64,000 nucleotides of DNA from Bacteroidia bacterium (GTDB lineage: Bacteria > Bacteroidota > Bacteroidia > B-17B0 > Aurantibacillaceae). Where the stretch lies: positions 186,001 through 250,000 of the forward strand of contig JAEUTO010000005.1 of the NCBI GenBank assembly GCA_016787785.1. Reading direction: 5' to 3'. The position numbers and the translations under genes were made by a program. Below, in pieces: positions 1 through 8,297 of this stretch. Below the pieces are notes generated by a model. It saw nothing but the letters and a program-made list of their open reading frames with translations. It had not been told where the DNA came from and made no database searches. The number at the start of each line of letters is the position of its first letter. The first letter of the stretch is position 1.

Positions 1-86
1 TTAGAACATAAAAATTATTTTAAGCCATTTAAGTCGCGCAAACGCAAAAGTGTTTGGGATATTGAATAACCTTTAAAACTATTACT

Positions 87-974
87 ATGAAACAACTACT
101 TACTATTTCGGCAATATGTTTTGCGGGCTTAACATTTTCACAATCTATAAATGTAACAGACGGTAACGAAAAATTCAGTACCGGTAGTCAATATGCATTG
201 ACTACAACTATTTATGAAAATAATGCAGACGATGCGATAAGCGAATGGAAAAAAGTATTGAAGGATTTTAAATACGAAAAAGTAAAAGACAGTGATAAAG
301 AAGTTTTTGGAGATAATATTCTAATAAAAGAATGGGGCAATAATCCTGTGGATATTTACACCAAATTTGAAGAAGATAAAAAGGCCAGAACGGTAAAAAT
401 GAGTACTGCTGTTGACCTTGGCGGTACTTATTTAACCTCGTCAGACAAAGACAAGACCAAACTCATTGAAAAAATGATGAAGGATTTTGCCATAAAAATG
501 ACGAAGGAACCAATTGCCGCTGCCGTTAAAGCTGCAGAAAGAGCTCAGGAAAAATTAGAGGATGATCAAAAAGATCTTGAAAAGGATAATAAAAACTTAA
601 AAGAAGATATTGAAGATTACAAAAAGAAAATTACCAAAGCCGAAAAAGAAATTATTGAAAAGGATGTTGAGATAGAAAAAAAGAAAGGCGAAGTACACAT
701 TCAAAAAAAAGTGGTAGATGCAAGTTCAGGTGCTGTGAACGAGCAGGCCAAATCGTCTAAAAAAATATTAGAGAAGCTGGAAGACCAGTTAAAAGATCTT
801 GAAAAGGACAAAAAGAATTTGAAAGAGGATATTGAGGATAACAAAAAGAAAATTAAAAAAGCCGAAGAAGAGATAAAAAAGAACGAAGAGGCGCAAACCA
901 AGAAAAAAACAGAAATCGACAACCAGAAAAAAGTTGTTGCTGATGTGAAAAAGAAATTAGACGCGGTTAATTAG
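87..974 (+). CDS. secreted coiled-coil protein with internal duplication
   Basis: I recognise no named family. Residues 1-19 form a signal peptide ending in FSQ, so the protein is probably periplasmic or surface-exposed. Residues 20-140 look globular. From about 145 to the end (295) the sequence is almost entirely Lys/Glu/Asp-rich with heptad-like spacing, typical of a long charged coiled coil. That half is an internal duplication: the block starting at residue 155 (EKLEDDQKDLEK) recurs at residue 229 (EKLEDQLKDLEK), an offset of 74 residues, and is still readable at DNA level with a 222-base offset (549 and 771). The gene is alone on this strand and converges with the leftward aro/tat operon. 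Function cannot be named; a structural or envelope-tethering role is only an inference. Confidence 0.85.
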   Translation: MKQLLTISAICFAGLTFSQSINVTDGNEKFSTGSQYALTTTIYENNADDAISEWKKVLKDFKYEKVKDSDKEVFGDNILIKEWGNNPVDIYTKFEEDKKARTVKMSTAVDLGGTYLTSSDKDKTKLIEKMMKDFAIKMTKEPIAAAVKAAERAQEKLEDDQKDLEKDNKNLKEDIEDYKKKITKAEKEIIEKDVEIEKKKGEVHIQKKVVDASSGAVNEQAKSSKKILEKLEDQLKDLEKDKKNLKEDIEDNKKKIKKAEEEIKKNEEAQTKKKTEIDNQKKVVADVKKKLDAVN

Positions 975-1077
975 GATTTTTATTTTCTTCTTTTGGTTTA
1001 TTGTCCTCTGAAAGATCCGAACCGGTAAGCTCATGAACATTAGTAAACCAAAAGCTATAAACTCTTGCGGCAATCAT
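967..1077 (-). CDS. possible 36-residue small protein
   Basis: An ATG at 1077 opens a 36-codon frame ending with TAA at 967-969. The product begins MIAARVYSFWFTNVHELT and has an acidic/Lys/Asn-rich tail. It starts 11 bases after the stop of the AhpD-like gene, as an operon member would, and its end overlaps the end of the convergent coiled-coil gene by 8 bases. There is no obvious Shine-Dalgarno sequence, which is usual in this phylum. It could be a genuine small ORF or chance; only conservation in relatives can decide. Confidence 0.3.
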   Translation of the reverse strand: MIAARVYSFWFTNVHELTGSDLSEDNKPKEENKNPN

Positions 1078-1088
1078 TTTGTTCTAAA

Positions 1089-1430
1089 TTATTTATTTAA
1101 CTCTTCCCAAAACTCTGCGCCACGGCGTGTGTGCGGAATAACAATGGTTCCGCCAACTATATTTGCAACAGCAAAAACTTCGTAAATTTCTTCGGTGGTA
1201 CAGTTTTGTTCTTTGCACTTTTCTAAATGGTATTTAATGCAATCATCGCAACGCAACACCATACTTGCAACAAGGCCAAGCAATTCTTTTGTCTTTACGT
1301 TTAATGCACCTTCAGCATAAGTTTGTGTATCTAAATTAAACAGGCGTTTAATTACCAGGTTGTCTTTTCCTAAAATAACCTCGTTCATTTTCGAACGATA
1401 GTCGTTAAATTCTTTTACTTTATCACTCAT
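1089..1430 (-). CDS. carboxymuconolactone decarboxylase / AhpD-like protein
   Basis: This 113-residue protein matches the AhpD-like fold family. The diagnostic pattern E-x11-C-x2-C-x3-H is present at E49, C61, C64 and H68 (RCDDCIKYH). In AhpD enzymes the CxxC pair and nearby Glu/His form a thiol peroxidase-type proton relay. In stand-alone Bacteroidota members the physiological substrate is usually unknown, so a peroxidase or disulfide role is inferred from the family. The length is normal for a single-domain CMD protein. It follows the esterase gene with a 2-base gap and is probably its operon partner. Confidence 0.85.
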   Translation of the reverse strand: MSDKVKEFNDYRSKMNEVILGKDNLVIKRLFNLDTQTYAEGALNVKTKELLGLVASMVLRCDDCIKYHLEKCKEQNCTTEEIYEVFAVANIVGGTIVIPHTRRGAEFWEELNK

Positions 1431-1432
1431 AT

Positions 1433-2389
1433 TTATTTCATTAAACCAAAATCTTTAACAATGTAATAGGTCAGAAAAAAATCAATATCTGTAGAAAATA
1501 TTCTGTCCTGGCCGCCTTGTTTCTCACCGTCACCTACATCAACAGGCAGTTGATGGCTTACGCCTTTTATCCTGTAAAATTTTACCGCTGCCTTTTGTTT
1601 GCCATTACCATAAATGTAAAGATCTACTTTTTCGTTATTTCCAAATCTGGGCACGCCATCGGTTGGCTCATCGGTAATACCGTGAACATTTGTCCATTGC
1701 TTAATAATCTCGGCAGCATAACCATAATCCGTCACAAAATCTTCAGTACCATGTGCAAGAATAATTCGCGGATATTTTCCCGTATAAAAAGTATTTTGAT
1801 TTCTAACTAGATCGCCCCATTCTTTGGCAGGTCTTGTTTCTGTTTTACCCAAAAGGTTAATTGCCTTTAAGCCAACATATGTTCTATAAGGAATGGCGCC
1901 GCAAAGGGCAGCAGTATTTACAAGCCAGGGATAATTAGCGCAAACAACTTCACTCATGCATGCGCCGGCAGATGCGCCGTAAAGAAAGATGCGGGTTGAA
2001 TCTACCTTTAAAGTGTCAATGGCGTAACGCATCATCTGATAGATAGACAAACACTCTCCATTTTTATTGATATCGCTTTCGAAAAAGAAGTTAAAACAAG
2101 CAGAAGCGTTATTAATGATCTTTTGCTGAGGATAAAAAACCACAAAATCATTTTTTAACGCGGCTTTTTTCCAATCGGATAATTCTTCAATTTTCTCTGC
2201 ATTTTGAACACAGCCATGTAAAACAAAGACAATGGCTTTATTTTTCGCCAGAGAATCGTTGAACGTAAATAATTTTAAATTACCGGGATTTGATCCAAAG
2301 TTGATTACTTCTTTTAGATCGGCACCAAATAAAAATAATTTGTATGTCATACATAAAACAAACAAACTATATTTTAATGTCTTTTTCAA
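1433..2389 (-). CDS. secreted PHB-depolymerase/LpqC-family esterase
   Basis: An alpha/beta hydrolase of the polyhydroxybutyrate depolymerase/feruloyl esterase (LpqC) type, 318 residues. A hydrophobic N-terminus (residues about 8-23) suggests a signal peptide. The oxyanion-region HGC lies at 58-60. The nucleophile elbow YGASAG puts Ser at 140. HGTEDFV at 213-219 supplies the likely Asp (D217), and GVSHQLPVD supplies the catalytic His (H279). Many cysteines suggest disulfides in an exported enzyme. The substrate could be a polyester, an acetylated polysaccharide or a feruloyl ester, and the sequence does not decide. It sits directly after tatC (2-base gap); no twin-arginine motif is visible in its N-terminus, so it is probably a Sec substrate. 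Confidence 0.85.
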   Translation of the reverse strand: MKKTLKYSLFVLCMTYKLFLFGADLKEVINFGSNPGNLKLFTFNDSLAKNKAIVFVLHGCVQNAEKIEELSDWKKAALKNDFVVFYPQQKIINNASACFNFFFESDINKNGECLSIYQMMRYAIDTLKVDSTRIFLYGASAGACMSEVVCANYPWLVNTAALCGAIPYRTYVGLKAINLLGKTETRPAKEWGDLVRNQNTFYTGKYPRIILAHGTEDFVTDYGYAAEIIKQWTNVHGITDEPTDGVPRFGNNEKVDLYIYGNGKQKAAVKFYRIKGVSHQLPVDVGDGEKQGGQDRIFSTDIDFFLTYYIVKDFGLMK

Positions 2390-2391
2390 GC

Positions 2392-3234
2392 TTACTCTAA
2401 TTTATGTTTTTTAACAACCCAGGCAGATACAAATACACTAACCTCGTATAACAGATACATTGGAATTGCTACCACCATTTGTGAGGTAACATCCGGGCTG
2501 GGTGTAATTACAGCAGCAGCAATTAAAATGATGATCACCGCATGTTTGCGGTATTTGCGCATAAACTGCGGTGTAAGCAACGTCATACGGGTTAAAAAAT
2601 ATACCAGTATAGGCATTTCAAAAATTATACCGGAAACCAAGGTCATGGTGCTGATCAACGAAATATAATCATCAAAGGTATTTTGGGTTTGTACAATACC
2701 GCTTGAAGAGACCTGGTAATTAATTAAGAAATTATAGCTCATCGGGAATAACAAGAAGTAACCAAAAAAGATCCCAATTAAAAATAATACCGAAGCAATA
2801 ACTACAAATATTTTTACCGGACCAATTTCTTTATTTTTTAATGCCGGGCGAACAAATTTCCATAACTCCCATAATACAAAAGGAAAACCCAAAATGATAC
2901 CGCACAAAAAGGAGATCCACATGTGGTTAAAAAATTGTTCTGATGCACTTAATGTTTGAAGATGCGCGGGTTTTATGGTCATACACATAACATCGCCGGC
3001 ACCAATTTTATGACCAAGACTGCACAACATTTTATAAGAAATAAAATCCTGACGTAAGGGCCCAAAAATAACGGTATCAAAAACAAAATCGTTCAAACAA
3101 AAAGCGGCAATAGCAAACACCATTATAACTAATGCGCTTCTTACCAAATGCCAGCGAAATTCTTCCAGATGCTGGAGAAAAGACATTTCTTTACCTTCTG
3201 TTTTTGTAGTTTTATCTGAACCGAAAAATGCCAT
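2392..3234 (-). CDS. tatC: twin-arginine translocase subunit TatC
   Basis: TatC is the multi-span inner-membrane receptor of the Tat pathway and recognises the RR signal peptide of folded substrates. The cytoplasmic N-terminal signature FLQHLEEFRWHLVRS (residues 19-33) is the family hallmark. It is followed by six hydrophobic spans and the conserved segment FPFVLWELWKFVRPAL between spans two and three. Length (280) is at the upper end of the family because of a long first periplasmic loop, as is common in Bacteroidota. No TatA/TatB gene is in the window. The gene begins one base after the aroA stop, so it is clearly co-transcribed with the shikimate genes. Confidence 0.95.
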   Translation of the reverse strand: MAFFGSDKTTKTEGKEMSFLQHLEEFRWHLVRSALVIMVFAIAAFCLNDFVFDTVIFGPLRQDFISYKMLCSLGHKIGAGDVMCMTIKPAHLQTLSASEQFFNHMWISFLCGIILGFPFVLWELWKFVRPALKNKEIGPVKIFVVIASVLFLIGIFFGYFLLFPMSYNFLINYQVSSSGIVQTQNTFDDYISLISTMTLVSGIIFEMPILVYFLTRMTLLTPQFMRKYRKHAVIIILIAAAVITPSPDVTSQMVVAIPMYLLYEVSVFVSAWVVKKHKLE

Positions 3235-3235
3235 T

Positions 3236-4483
3236 TTATGGCAGCAAATTTACGCTAAAACCAACTGATTTCAAATCTTCCCAAAAAAGGGGATAGGATT
3301 TAGAAACCACTTCCGGATTTTGGATGTTTAATGGTCCGAAAGTCAATGCCAGTGGGGCAAAGCTCATGGCCATGCGGTGGTCGTTGTACGTATTAATTGG
3401 GTTTCTTGTTTCGGGTTTTTTGTTTCGGGTTTCAAGAATAGTTAGTGAATCGGAAGTAATTTCAACATTTGCGCCAAACTTTTCGAGCTCCGTTTTTAAT
3501 GCTAATATCCTGTCAGTTTCTTTAATTTTTAAAGTTTTTAGGCCTTTAAGGTTAGCTTTTATTCCAAGTGCGAAACAAGTAACGGCAACTGTTTGCGCAA
3601 GATCGGGGCAATCTGTAAAGTCGTATTCAAATTTTGATGAAACGTTAGAGCTTTTCGTAAGAAGAAGTCCTTTGTTTGTAAACTGAGATGAAACACCAAG
3701 TTCTTTGTAAATTTTAAGTAAAATTGAATCGCCTTGAGAAGAAGAATTTGTCAATCCAACTATAATAATTTCTGCATTTTTACTTAACGCAACAATACTG
3801 AACCAATACGAAGCGGCTGACCAATCGGATTCAATATTATAGATTAAAGATGTAGGATTAATGACTAAAGACTCGGAAATTTTAATTGTATTTAAAACCG
3901 TAGAAACCTTTAAACCAAATTGGCTTAACAGATCTAAGGTCATTAATATATAAGGCCACGAAACGATCTCATTTTTTAAAGTCAATGTTAAACCATCTTC
4001 AAATGTTGGAGAGATTAATAACAGAGCGGAAGTGAACTGGCTGCTGATACTGCCGTCAATTTCGAGCTGACCTCCTTTTAATTTTTTTCCGATAATTTTT
4101 AAAGGTGGAAAATTTTCTTTTTCCAGATAACTGATATCGGCGCCCAAAGATCTTAATGCATTTACTAATTCGCCTATGGGTCTCTGTTTCATCCGATCAG
4201 AGCCGGTTAAGATCCAATCTCCTTCTTTAGTTGCCAAAAGTGCGGTTAAAAAACGCATATCGGTGCCGGCATGATGAATATCGATGGTTCCGCCTTTTTT
4301 ATTTTTTAGTTGCTGTAAAGCGTTTTGTAAAAGTAAAGTATCTTCTGATGTAGAATTGTTTTCGAGTGCCAAATTCAGGCCTAACACTTCATTTAAAATT
4401 AACAAACGGTTGCTGATACTTTTCGATCCTGCCAGTTGAATGGCTGCTTTTTTAATATGTTCCGGCGCCGAAAGTTGAAGCAT
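3236..4483 (-). CDS. aroA: 3-phosphoshikimate 1-carboxyvinyltransferase (EPSP synthase)
   Basis: Catalyses shikimate-3-phosphate + phosphoenolpyruvate to EPSP, the sixth step of chorismate synthesis, in the cytosol. The ligand-binding motifs are in place: GSKSISNR at 19-26, HAGTDMRFL at 71-79, RPIGELVNAL at 101-110, KETDRILALK, and the C-terminal YNDHRMAMSFAPLAL. The sequence is rather divergent, and the usual GT(A/T)MRF block reads GTDMRF, but all catalytic positions I can place are kept. Its ATG overlaps the aroB stop by one base (TAATG), indicating translational coupling. Length 415 is normal. Confidence 0.95.
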   Translation of the reverse strand: MLQLSAPEHIKKAAIQLAGSKSISNRLLILNEVLGLNLALENNSTSEDTLLLQNALQQLKNKKGGTIDIHHAGTDMRFLTALLATKEGDWILTGSDRMKQRPIGELVNALRSLGADISYLEKENFPPLKIIGKKLKGGQLEIDGSISSQFTSALLLISPTFEDGLTLTLKNEIVSWPYILMTLDLLSQFGLKVSTVLNTIKISESLVINPTSLIYNIESDWSAASYWFSIVALSKNAEIIIVGLTNSSSQGDSILLKIYKELGVSSQFTNKGLLLTKSSNVSSKFEYDFTDCPDLAQTVAVTCFALGIKANLKGLKTLKIKETDRILALKTELEKFGANVEITSDSLTILETRNKKPETRNPINTYNDHRMAMSFAPLALTFGPLNIQNPEVVSKSYPLFWEDLKSVGFSVNLLP

Positions 4484-5544
4484 TATGCTAAGGTATTATA
4501 AAGCGCTATGGCCTTTTTTAGTTGTGCTTCATTTACTTCCACGTCAAACTTGCAATTGCCAATTTTATGAATTAAAGAAAATTTGAATTTGCCTTTGCTG
4601 GTTTTTTTATCATTCTTTAATAACGCATAAATTGAACTAAAAGTAAGTTGATCTATTTTTTTTGGTTCAAAAACTTTTTTAAGAATAAGCGTTACTTCGT
4701 TCAGTTCTTTCGTGTTGATCAGTTTTTTCTGCAAAGCAATATTGCTTTCGATCAACATGCCTATAACAATAGCTTCACCGTGCAACAGTTCTTCGCTAGT
4801 GGCAAGTAATAAAGATTCTATGGCATGACCAACGGTGTGTCCAAAATTTAATATTTTACGTACACCTTTGTCTAAAGGATCTTTTACAACTATTTTATTC
4901 TTTAAAGTAATGCTTTTGGTTACTAATTGTTCGGCATTGTGATCTGACTTTAAGTTCTTTAACTGTTCCCAAATTTTTTTGTCACTAATTAAAGCTATTT
5001 TAAAGATCTCGGCCAACCCGTTCTTATAATGTCTCGCCGGTAATGTTGTTAAAAAATCCGGGTTCACAAAAACCGCTTTTGGCTGTGCAAATGTGCCAAT
5101 AGAATTTTTTAGTCCTGCAAAATCTATTCCTGTTTTTCCACCTACACTGGCATCGGCCATGGATAATAAAGAAGTGGGCACATTTATAAAGTCTATTCCT
5201 CTTTTATATGTAGAAGCACAAAAGCCTCCAAGGTCACTTACCACTCCGCCTCCTAAATTAATGATCAGGGAGTTTTTATCAGCATTATTTTCAATAAGGG
5301 TTTGCCAAATGTGCGCAGTAAATTCAAGCGATTTACTGGCTTCTCCGCTTTCCAATTCAATTATTTCTGAATCTTTTAAAGTAGGGCAACTAACAATTAA
5401 TTTCGGCAAACAAAACTGCAAGGTGTTTTCGTCGCAAATAATAAAGTATGAGGAGTATTTATTTTTCTTTAAAAATGCCGATAACGATCTTAAAGCATCT
5501 TTTCCTATTGTAATGTTATATCCGAGCGACTTAATAACAGGCAT
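4483..5544 (-). CDS. aroB: 3-dehydroquinate synthase
   Basis: Converts DAHP to 3-dehydroquinate using NAD+ and a divalent metal. The signature blocks are GGGVVSDLGGF with STYKRGI, then SVGGKTGIDFAGLKNSIG, HGEAIVIGM and FGHTVGHAIES; the last two supply metal-binding His residues. An upstream ATG at 5592 would add 16 hydrophobic residues that do not belong to the family. I chose the ATG at 5544 (MPVIKSLGYNI), giving 353 residues, the usual length. It is translationally coupled to aroA downstream. It is separated from pabA/trpG upstream by a long imperfect palindrome (5586-5672), which may adjust transcription between the two. Confidence 0.95.
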   Translation of the reverse strand: MPVIKSLGYNITIGKDALRSLSAFLKKNKYSSYFIICDENTLQFCLPKLIVSCPTLKDSEIIELESGEASKSLEFTAHIWQTLIENNADKNSLIINLGGGVVSDLGGFCASTYKRGIDFINVPTSLLSMADASVGGKTGIDFAGLKNSIGTFAQPKAVFVNPDFLTTLPARHYKNGLAEIFKIALISDKKIWEQLKNLKSDHNAEQLVTKSITLKNKIVVKDPLDKGVRKILNFGHTVGHAIESLLLATSEELLHGEAIVIGMLIESNIALQKKLINTKELNEVTLILKKVFEPKKIDQLTFSSIYALLKNDKKTSKGKFKFSLIHKIGNCKFDVEVNEAQLKKAIALYNTLA

Positions 5545-5585
5545 GGTTAAAGTTAAGTAAAAAATGAATAATAAGCGAACTCCTA

Positions 5586-5672
5586 ACCACAAAGCACACT
5601 AAGAAGGCACAATGAGCGCAAAGAAAAATTAAACTTTGTGTGCTTAGTGAAACACTTTGTGCTCTTTGTGAT
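5586..5672. repeat. long imperfect palindrome between pabA and aroB
   Basis: The 79-base gap between two co-directional genes is filled by two arms of about 38 bases that pair imperfectly. The inner stem is GCGCAAAG / CTTTGTGTGC around an AT-rich loop, and the outer stem is CCACAAAG / CTTTGTGATT. Each arm is itself built from short CACAAAG-like units. As RNA it would fold into one long hairpin. It resembles the palindromes at 7484-7590 and 14517-14652 in architecture, though not in exact sequence. Confidence 0.7.
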
Positions 5673-6238
5673 TAGATCTCTAACCAATTCTTGATGATGG
5701 TTTCTCCATATTCTGAAAGAATTGATTCGGGATGAAATTGTACACCTTTTACATCAAATGTTTTATGGCAGGCTGCCATAACATTGCCCTGGTCATCTTT
5801 TGCCGTAACAATCAGATCAGCGTTTATTTTTTCCGGATCAATAACCCAGGAGTGATATCTTCCGGCCTCGAAGCGTGTTGGACAATTTTCAAAGATCTTA
5901 TCTTTTGCAATTACATTAACTGGCGTTGCCAGGCCATGAAAAACTGTATCAAGGTTTTTTAATGGAAAATTAAAATACTCACCAATTGCCTGCAATCCTA
6001 AACAAACTCCAAAAATTGCTTTATTTGTATGATAATGTTTAATAAGCTCCGGCATAATACCTGCATTTTTTGGCAATCCGGGTCCGGGCGAAAGCAGGAT
6101 CTTTGAAAAACGATCGACCTCTTTTATCGTTATTTTATCGTTTTTAATTACTTCGAAAGGCATGTTGCTTACTTTTTCAACCAAATGAGCAAGGTTATAA
6201 GTAAAACTGTCGTAATTATCAAGTATCAAAAGTTTCAT
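5672..6238 (-). CDS. pabA: anthranilate / aminodeoxychorismate synthase glutamine amidotransferase subunit
   Basis: A class I glutamine amidotransferase (188 residues) that releases ammonia from glutamine for the chorismate-using subunit (TrpE or PabB). The nucleophile is C79 in GVCLGLQ, the triad His/Glu are H169 and E171 in VQFHPES, and the N-terminal LDNYDSFTYNL is characteristic of TrpG/PabA. No trpE/pabB or trpD neighbour is present, so tryptophan versus folate cannot be decided; the symbol is provisional. Its place just upstream of aroB and aroA ties it to the chorismate branch point, and one subunit often serves both pathways. Confidence 0.9.
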   Translation of the reverse strand: MKLLILDNYDSFTYNLAHLVEKVSNMPFEVIKNDKITIKEVDRFSKILLSPGPGLPKNAGIMPELIKHYHTNKAIFGVCLGLQAIGEYFNFPLKNLDTVFHGLATPVNVIAKDKIFENCPTRFEAGRYHSWVIDPEKINADLIVTAKDDQGNVMAACHKTFDVKGVQFHPESILSEYGETIIKNWLEI

Positions 6239-6320
6239 TGGTATTGCGAAGTTAATTAATATATCCTAAAAAACTTTTGATGGAATGATCCAAAACTTGT
6301 TCAAAATCGTAAATTAGTGT

Positions 6321-6998
6321 ATGCAACGAAAGTATATTTACCAGATCCTTTTTTTAGTTATTGTAATTTTTACAGCATTTACAATGCAACCACCAAAAAC
6401 CATAAATTATTTGCCGCTTGGCGACTCGTACACGATTTGTACCGGTGCAACCCAAAAAGAAGCCTGGCCACTATTATTGACCAATCATTTAATTGAGAAT
6501 AAAATAGAATGTAAATTATTGGATAACCCGGCGCGCAATGGTTTTAGCACCCAAGATCTTATTGATAATGAATTGCCACTTGTAAAAAAATTAAAACCCG
6601 ACTTTGTTACCGTATTAATTGGTGTGAATGATTGGGTGCGGGGAGTATCAAAAGAAGCATTTAGTAAAAACCTGACATTTATATTGGATGAAGTTCAAAA
6701 AACTATATCTGATAAGAAAAAGATCATTTTAATTACCATTCCTGATTTTGGAGTTACGCCACAAGGTAAAGGTTATGGTAACGGAAGGGATATTGGAAAG
6801 GGAATAGCGGAGTTTAATGCCGTAATTATTGCTGAAGCAAAAAAAAGAGAACTACCACTGGTTGATATTTACGATCTGTCTAAAAAAATGAAAGATGATA
6901 TTACGTTAGTGGCGGCAGATGGGCTTCATCCTTCGGCAAAAGAATATGCTTTGTGGGAAAAATTGATATTAAAAGAAGCGTTGAACGTATTGAAATAA
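6321..6998 (+). CDS. SGNH/GDSL-family hydrolase
   Basis: A 225-residue SGNH hydrolase, cleaving an ester (lipase, acetylxylan esterase or thioesterase type). Block I is LPLGDSYT with nucleophile S36. Block III GVND (101-104) supplies the oxyanion Asn. Block V AADGLHPS supplies D200 and H203. The N-terminus (MQRKYIYQILFLVIVIFTAFT) is a membrane anchor or signal peptide, so the enzyme acts in the periplasm or at the membrane. It is transcribed alone, divergent from pabA, and ends at a strong bidirectional terminator. The substrate cannot be predicted. Confidence 0.9.
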   Translation: MQRKYIYQILFLVIVIFTAFTMQPPKTINYLPLGDSYTICTGATQKEAWPLLLTNHLIENKIECKLLDNPARNGFSTQDLIDNELPLVKKLKPDFVTVLIGVNDWVRGVSKEAFSKNLTFILDEVQKTISDKKKIILITIPDFGVTPQGKGYGNGRDIGKGIAEFNAVIIAEAKKRELPLVDIYDLSKKMKDDITLVAADGLHPSAKEYALWEKLILKEALNVLK

Positions 6999-7031
6999 AA
7001 AACGGATCTTTTTAGGGATCCGTTCTTTGTT
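6996..7031. terminator. bidirectional terminator between SGNH hydrolase and PUR genes
   Basis: The stem AACGGATC (7001-7008) pairs with GATCCGTT (7017-7024) around an 8-base loop. An A-run lies on the left and a T-rich run on the right, so it can serve both convergent genes. Confidence 0.85.
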
Positions 7032-7379
7032 TTATTTTCCAAGGTCTTCAAAATTCACTTCAGAACTTGAAGATTCGGTAGTGTTATTTTCACTATACTC
7101 CTTTCTTGGTTCTATCTCAGGAGCATTTTCTTTAATATGCGCAACTGCTTCGTTAAGGCCTTCTACAAACTTTTCAAAATCTTCTTTATATAAAAAGATC
7201 TTATGTTTTTCATAGCTAAATTTACCATCTGTTCCAAAACGCTTTTTGCTTTCAGTAATAGTTAGGTAATAATCATTTCCACGAGTACTCTTCACATCAA
7301 AAAAGTAAGTGCGTTTTCCGGCTCTTACAGATTTTGAGAACAGATCTCCACTTTCATTTTTTTCAAGTTCTTCCGACAT
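7032..7379 (-). CDS. PUR-family (DUF3276) DNA/RNA-binding protein
   Basis: A 115-residue protein of the bacterial PUR-alpha-like family (DUF3276), widespread in Bacteroidota and related to Borrelia Bpur. Known members bind single-stranded DNA and RNA as dimers. The core GKRTYFFDVKSTRGNDYYLT, ESKKR and KIFLYKEDFEKF matches the beta-strand plus helix PUR repeat. The acidic C-terminal tail (SENNTTESSSSEVNFEDLG) is usual. I chose the ATG at 7379 (MSEELEKNES) rather than 7403 because the extra eight residues are not typical. An AATATTTG sequence upstream on the minus strand (near 7408) nearly matches the -7 promoter consensus. A nucleic-acid-binding or regulatory role follows from the family. Confidence 0.88.
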   Translation of the reverse strand: MSEELEKNESGDLFSKSVRAGKRTYFFDVKSTRGNDYYLTITESKKRFGTDGKFSYEKHKIFLYKEDFEKFVEGLNEAVAHIKENAPEIEPRKEYSENNTTESSSSEVNFEDLGK

Positions 7380-7483
7380 AGTAATAAGTTTGACTGAGGA
7401 CAAATATTAGAAAAACTTTCTAAGGTTGGCTACTCTGTTAATAATTTGCCTTTATTGTTAATAGCGTTAAACAAGTGAGCGTC

Positions 7484-7590
7484 TTTAAAAAGACAGTTAT
7501 CAAGGCGCACAAAAAATTAAAATCGCAGTTTATTTCCCATAAACGAGGATTTTGATTTTGCAGCGCATCGCAGATAGCTGGTTTTTTAAA
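7484..7590. repeat. long imperfect palindrome
   Basis: Nested complementary arms lie in the gap between the PUR gene and the next leftward gene. The outer arm TTTAAAAAgaCAGtTATC pairs with GATAGCTGgTTTTTTAAA, with GCGC in both arms. The middle arm AAAATTAAAATC (7513-7524) pairs with GATTTTGATTTT (7548-7559). The inner stem is GTTTAT / ATAAAC around the loop TTCCC. It has the same overall build as the palindromes at 5586 and 14517. Confidence 0.6.
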
Positions 7591-7602
7591 GGTGCGGAAA
7601 CA

Positions 7603-7640
7603 AAAAAGCCGTTTCGGATATCCGAAACGGCTTTTTCTTT
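7603..7640. terminator. perfect 34-bp palindromic terminator
   Basis: Positions 7603-7636 are a perfect self-complementary palindrome centred on GGATATCC, flanked by A- and T-runs (AAAAAGCCGTTTC / GAAACGGCTTTTT). It lies 19 bases beyond the stop of the leftward lipoprotein gene and is a strong rho-independent terminator in both directions. Confidence 0.92.
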
Positions 7641-7654
7641 TAAATCGGTAAGAA

Positions 7655-8185
7655 TTAAGACTTTTCTTCTTTTTTAATTTCTTTTATAGTTTTTGCACTA
7701 TCGTACATTTTTTGAGTTGTTTCTTTATCAAAAGGTTCAGTTTCTGTGCTCTTAAGATCTTCGATCGAGTAATCAGTAGTACCGATCTTTTGATTAACGA
7801 TGAAATGAAACTCAGGTTTTACGATCTCGCTCTCCCAAAAAATAGCGGTTGGTTCGTCAACGATGTAGTTCTTAAATTTAAGTACTTCGTCTTCTTTAAT
7901 GTCTTTTTTCTTTAATTCAATGTCTGCAGCTTGCTCATTAATAGTAATGGCAAAGTTTCCACCCACTTTAATATCTAATGCGCCTGAAGATTGTTCGGTA
8001 ATGGTAAGTTTAGCAGCAACGGTATCGGGAACAAAGATCGCAAATGGCTTGCCATATTTGCTTAGATCTAAAACATTCATGCCTTGAGGGGCAACTATGG
8101 CTTCTTGTTCTGCCTTTTTACCTCCACATGAAGCAAGGGTTGATGCGATTATAGCAACGGATAATAAATTGATTAGTTTTTTCAT
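7655..8185 (-). CDS. uncharacterised lipoprotein
   Basis: A 176-residue lipoprotein of unknown function. The N-terminus MKKLINLLSVAIIASTLASC carries a lipobox with acylated C20 followed by GGKK. The Bacteroidota surface-export signal usually has acidic residues just after the Cys; here they are Gly and Lys, so the protein probably stays facing the periplasm. The rest is a small, charged, probably beta-rich domain without a recognised motif and a Lys/Glu-rich C-terminal tail. It is transcribed alone: the histone-like gene upstream has its own terminator, and the perfect-palindrome terminator follows. Confidence 0.8.
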   Translation of the reverse strand: MKKLINLLSVAIIASTLASCGGKKAEQEAIVAPQGMNVLDLSKYGKPFAIFVPDTVAAKLTITEQSSGALDIKVGGNFAITINEQAADIELKKKDIKEDEVLKFKNYIVDEPTAIFWESEIVKPEFHFIVNQKIGTTDYSIEDLKSTETEPFDKETTQKMYDSAKTIKEIKKEEKS

Positions 8186-8265
8186 CTCTTTTCTGTTTTA
8201 ATAATAAGTGTAAATATAAATTAAATTTTGAGATGAACACTTTTGTTTGGTACAAAAAAAAGGTC

Positions 8266-8297
8266 AAAAAAAAACCCCGCTTCTGCGGGGCTTCTTT
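8266..8297. terminator. terminator of the histone-H1-like gene
   Basis: CCCCGC (8275-8280) pairs with GCGGGG (8285-8290) around TTCT. On the minus strand the stem is followed by a run of T, just past the stop codon at 8298. Confidence 0.9.
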
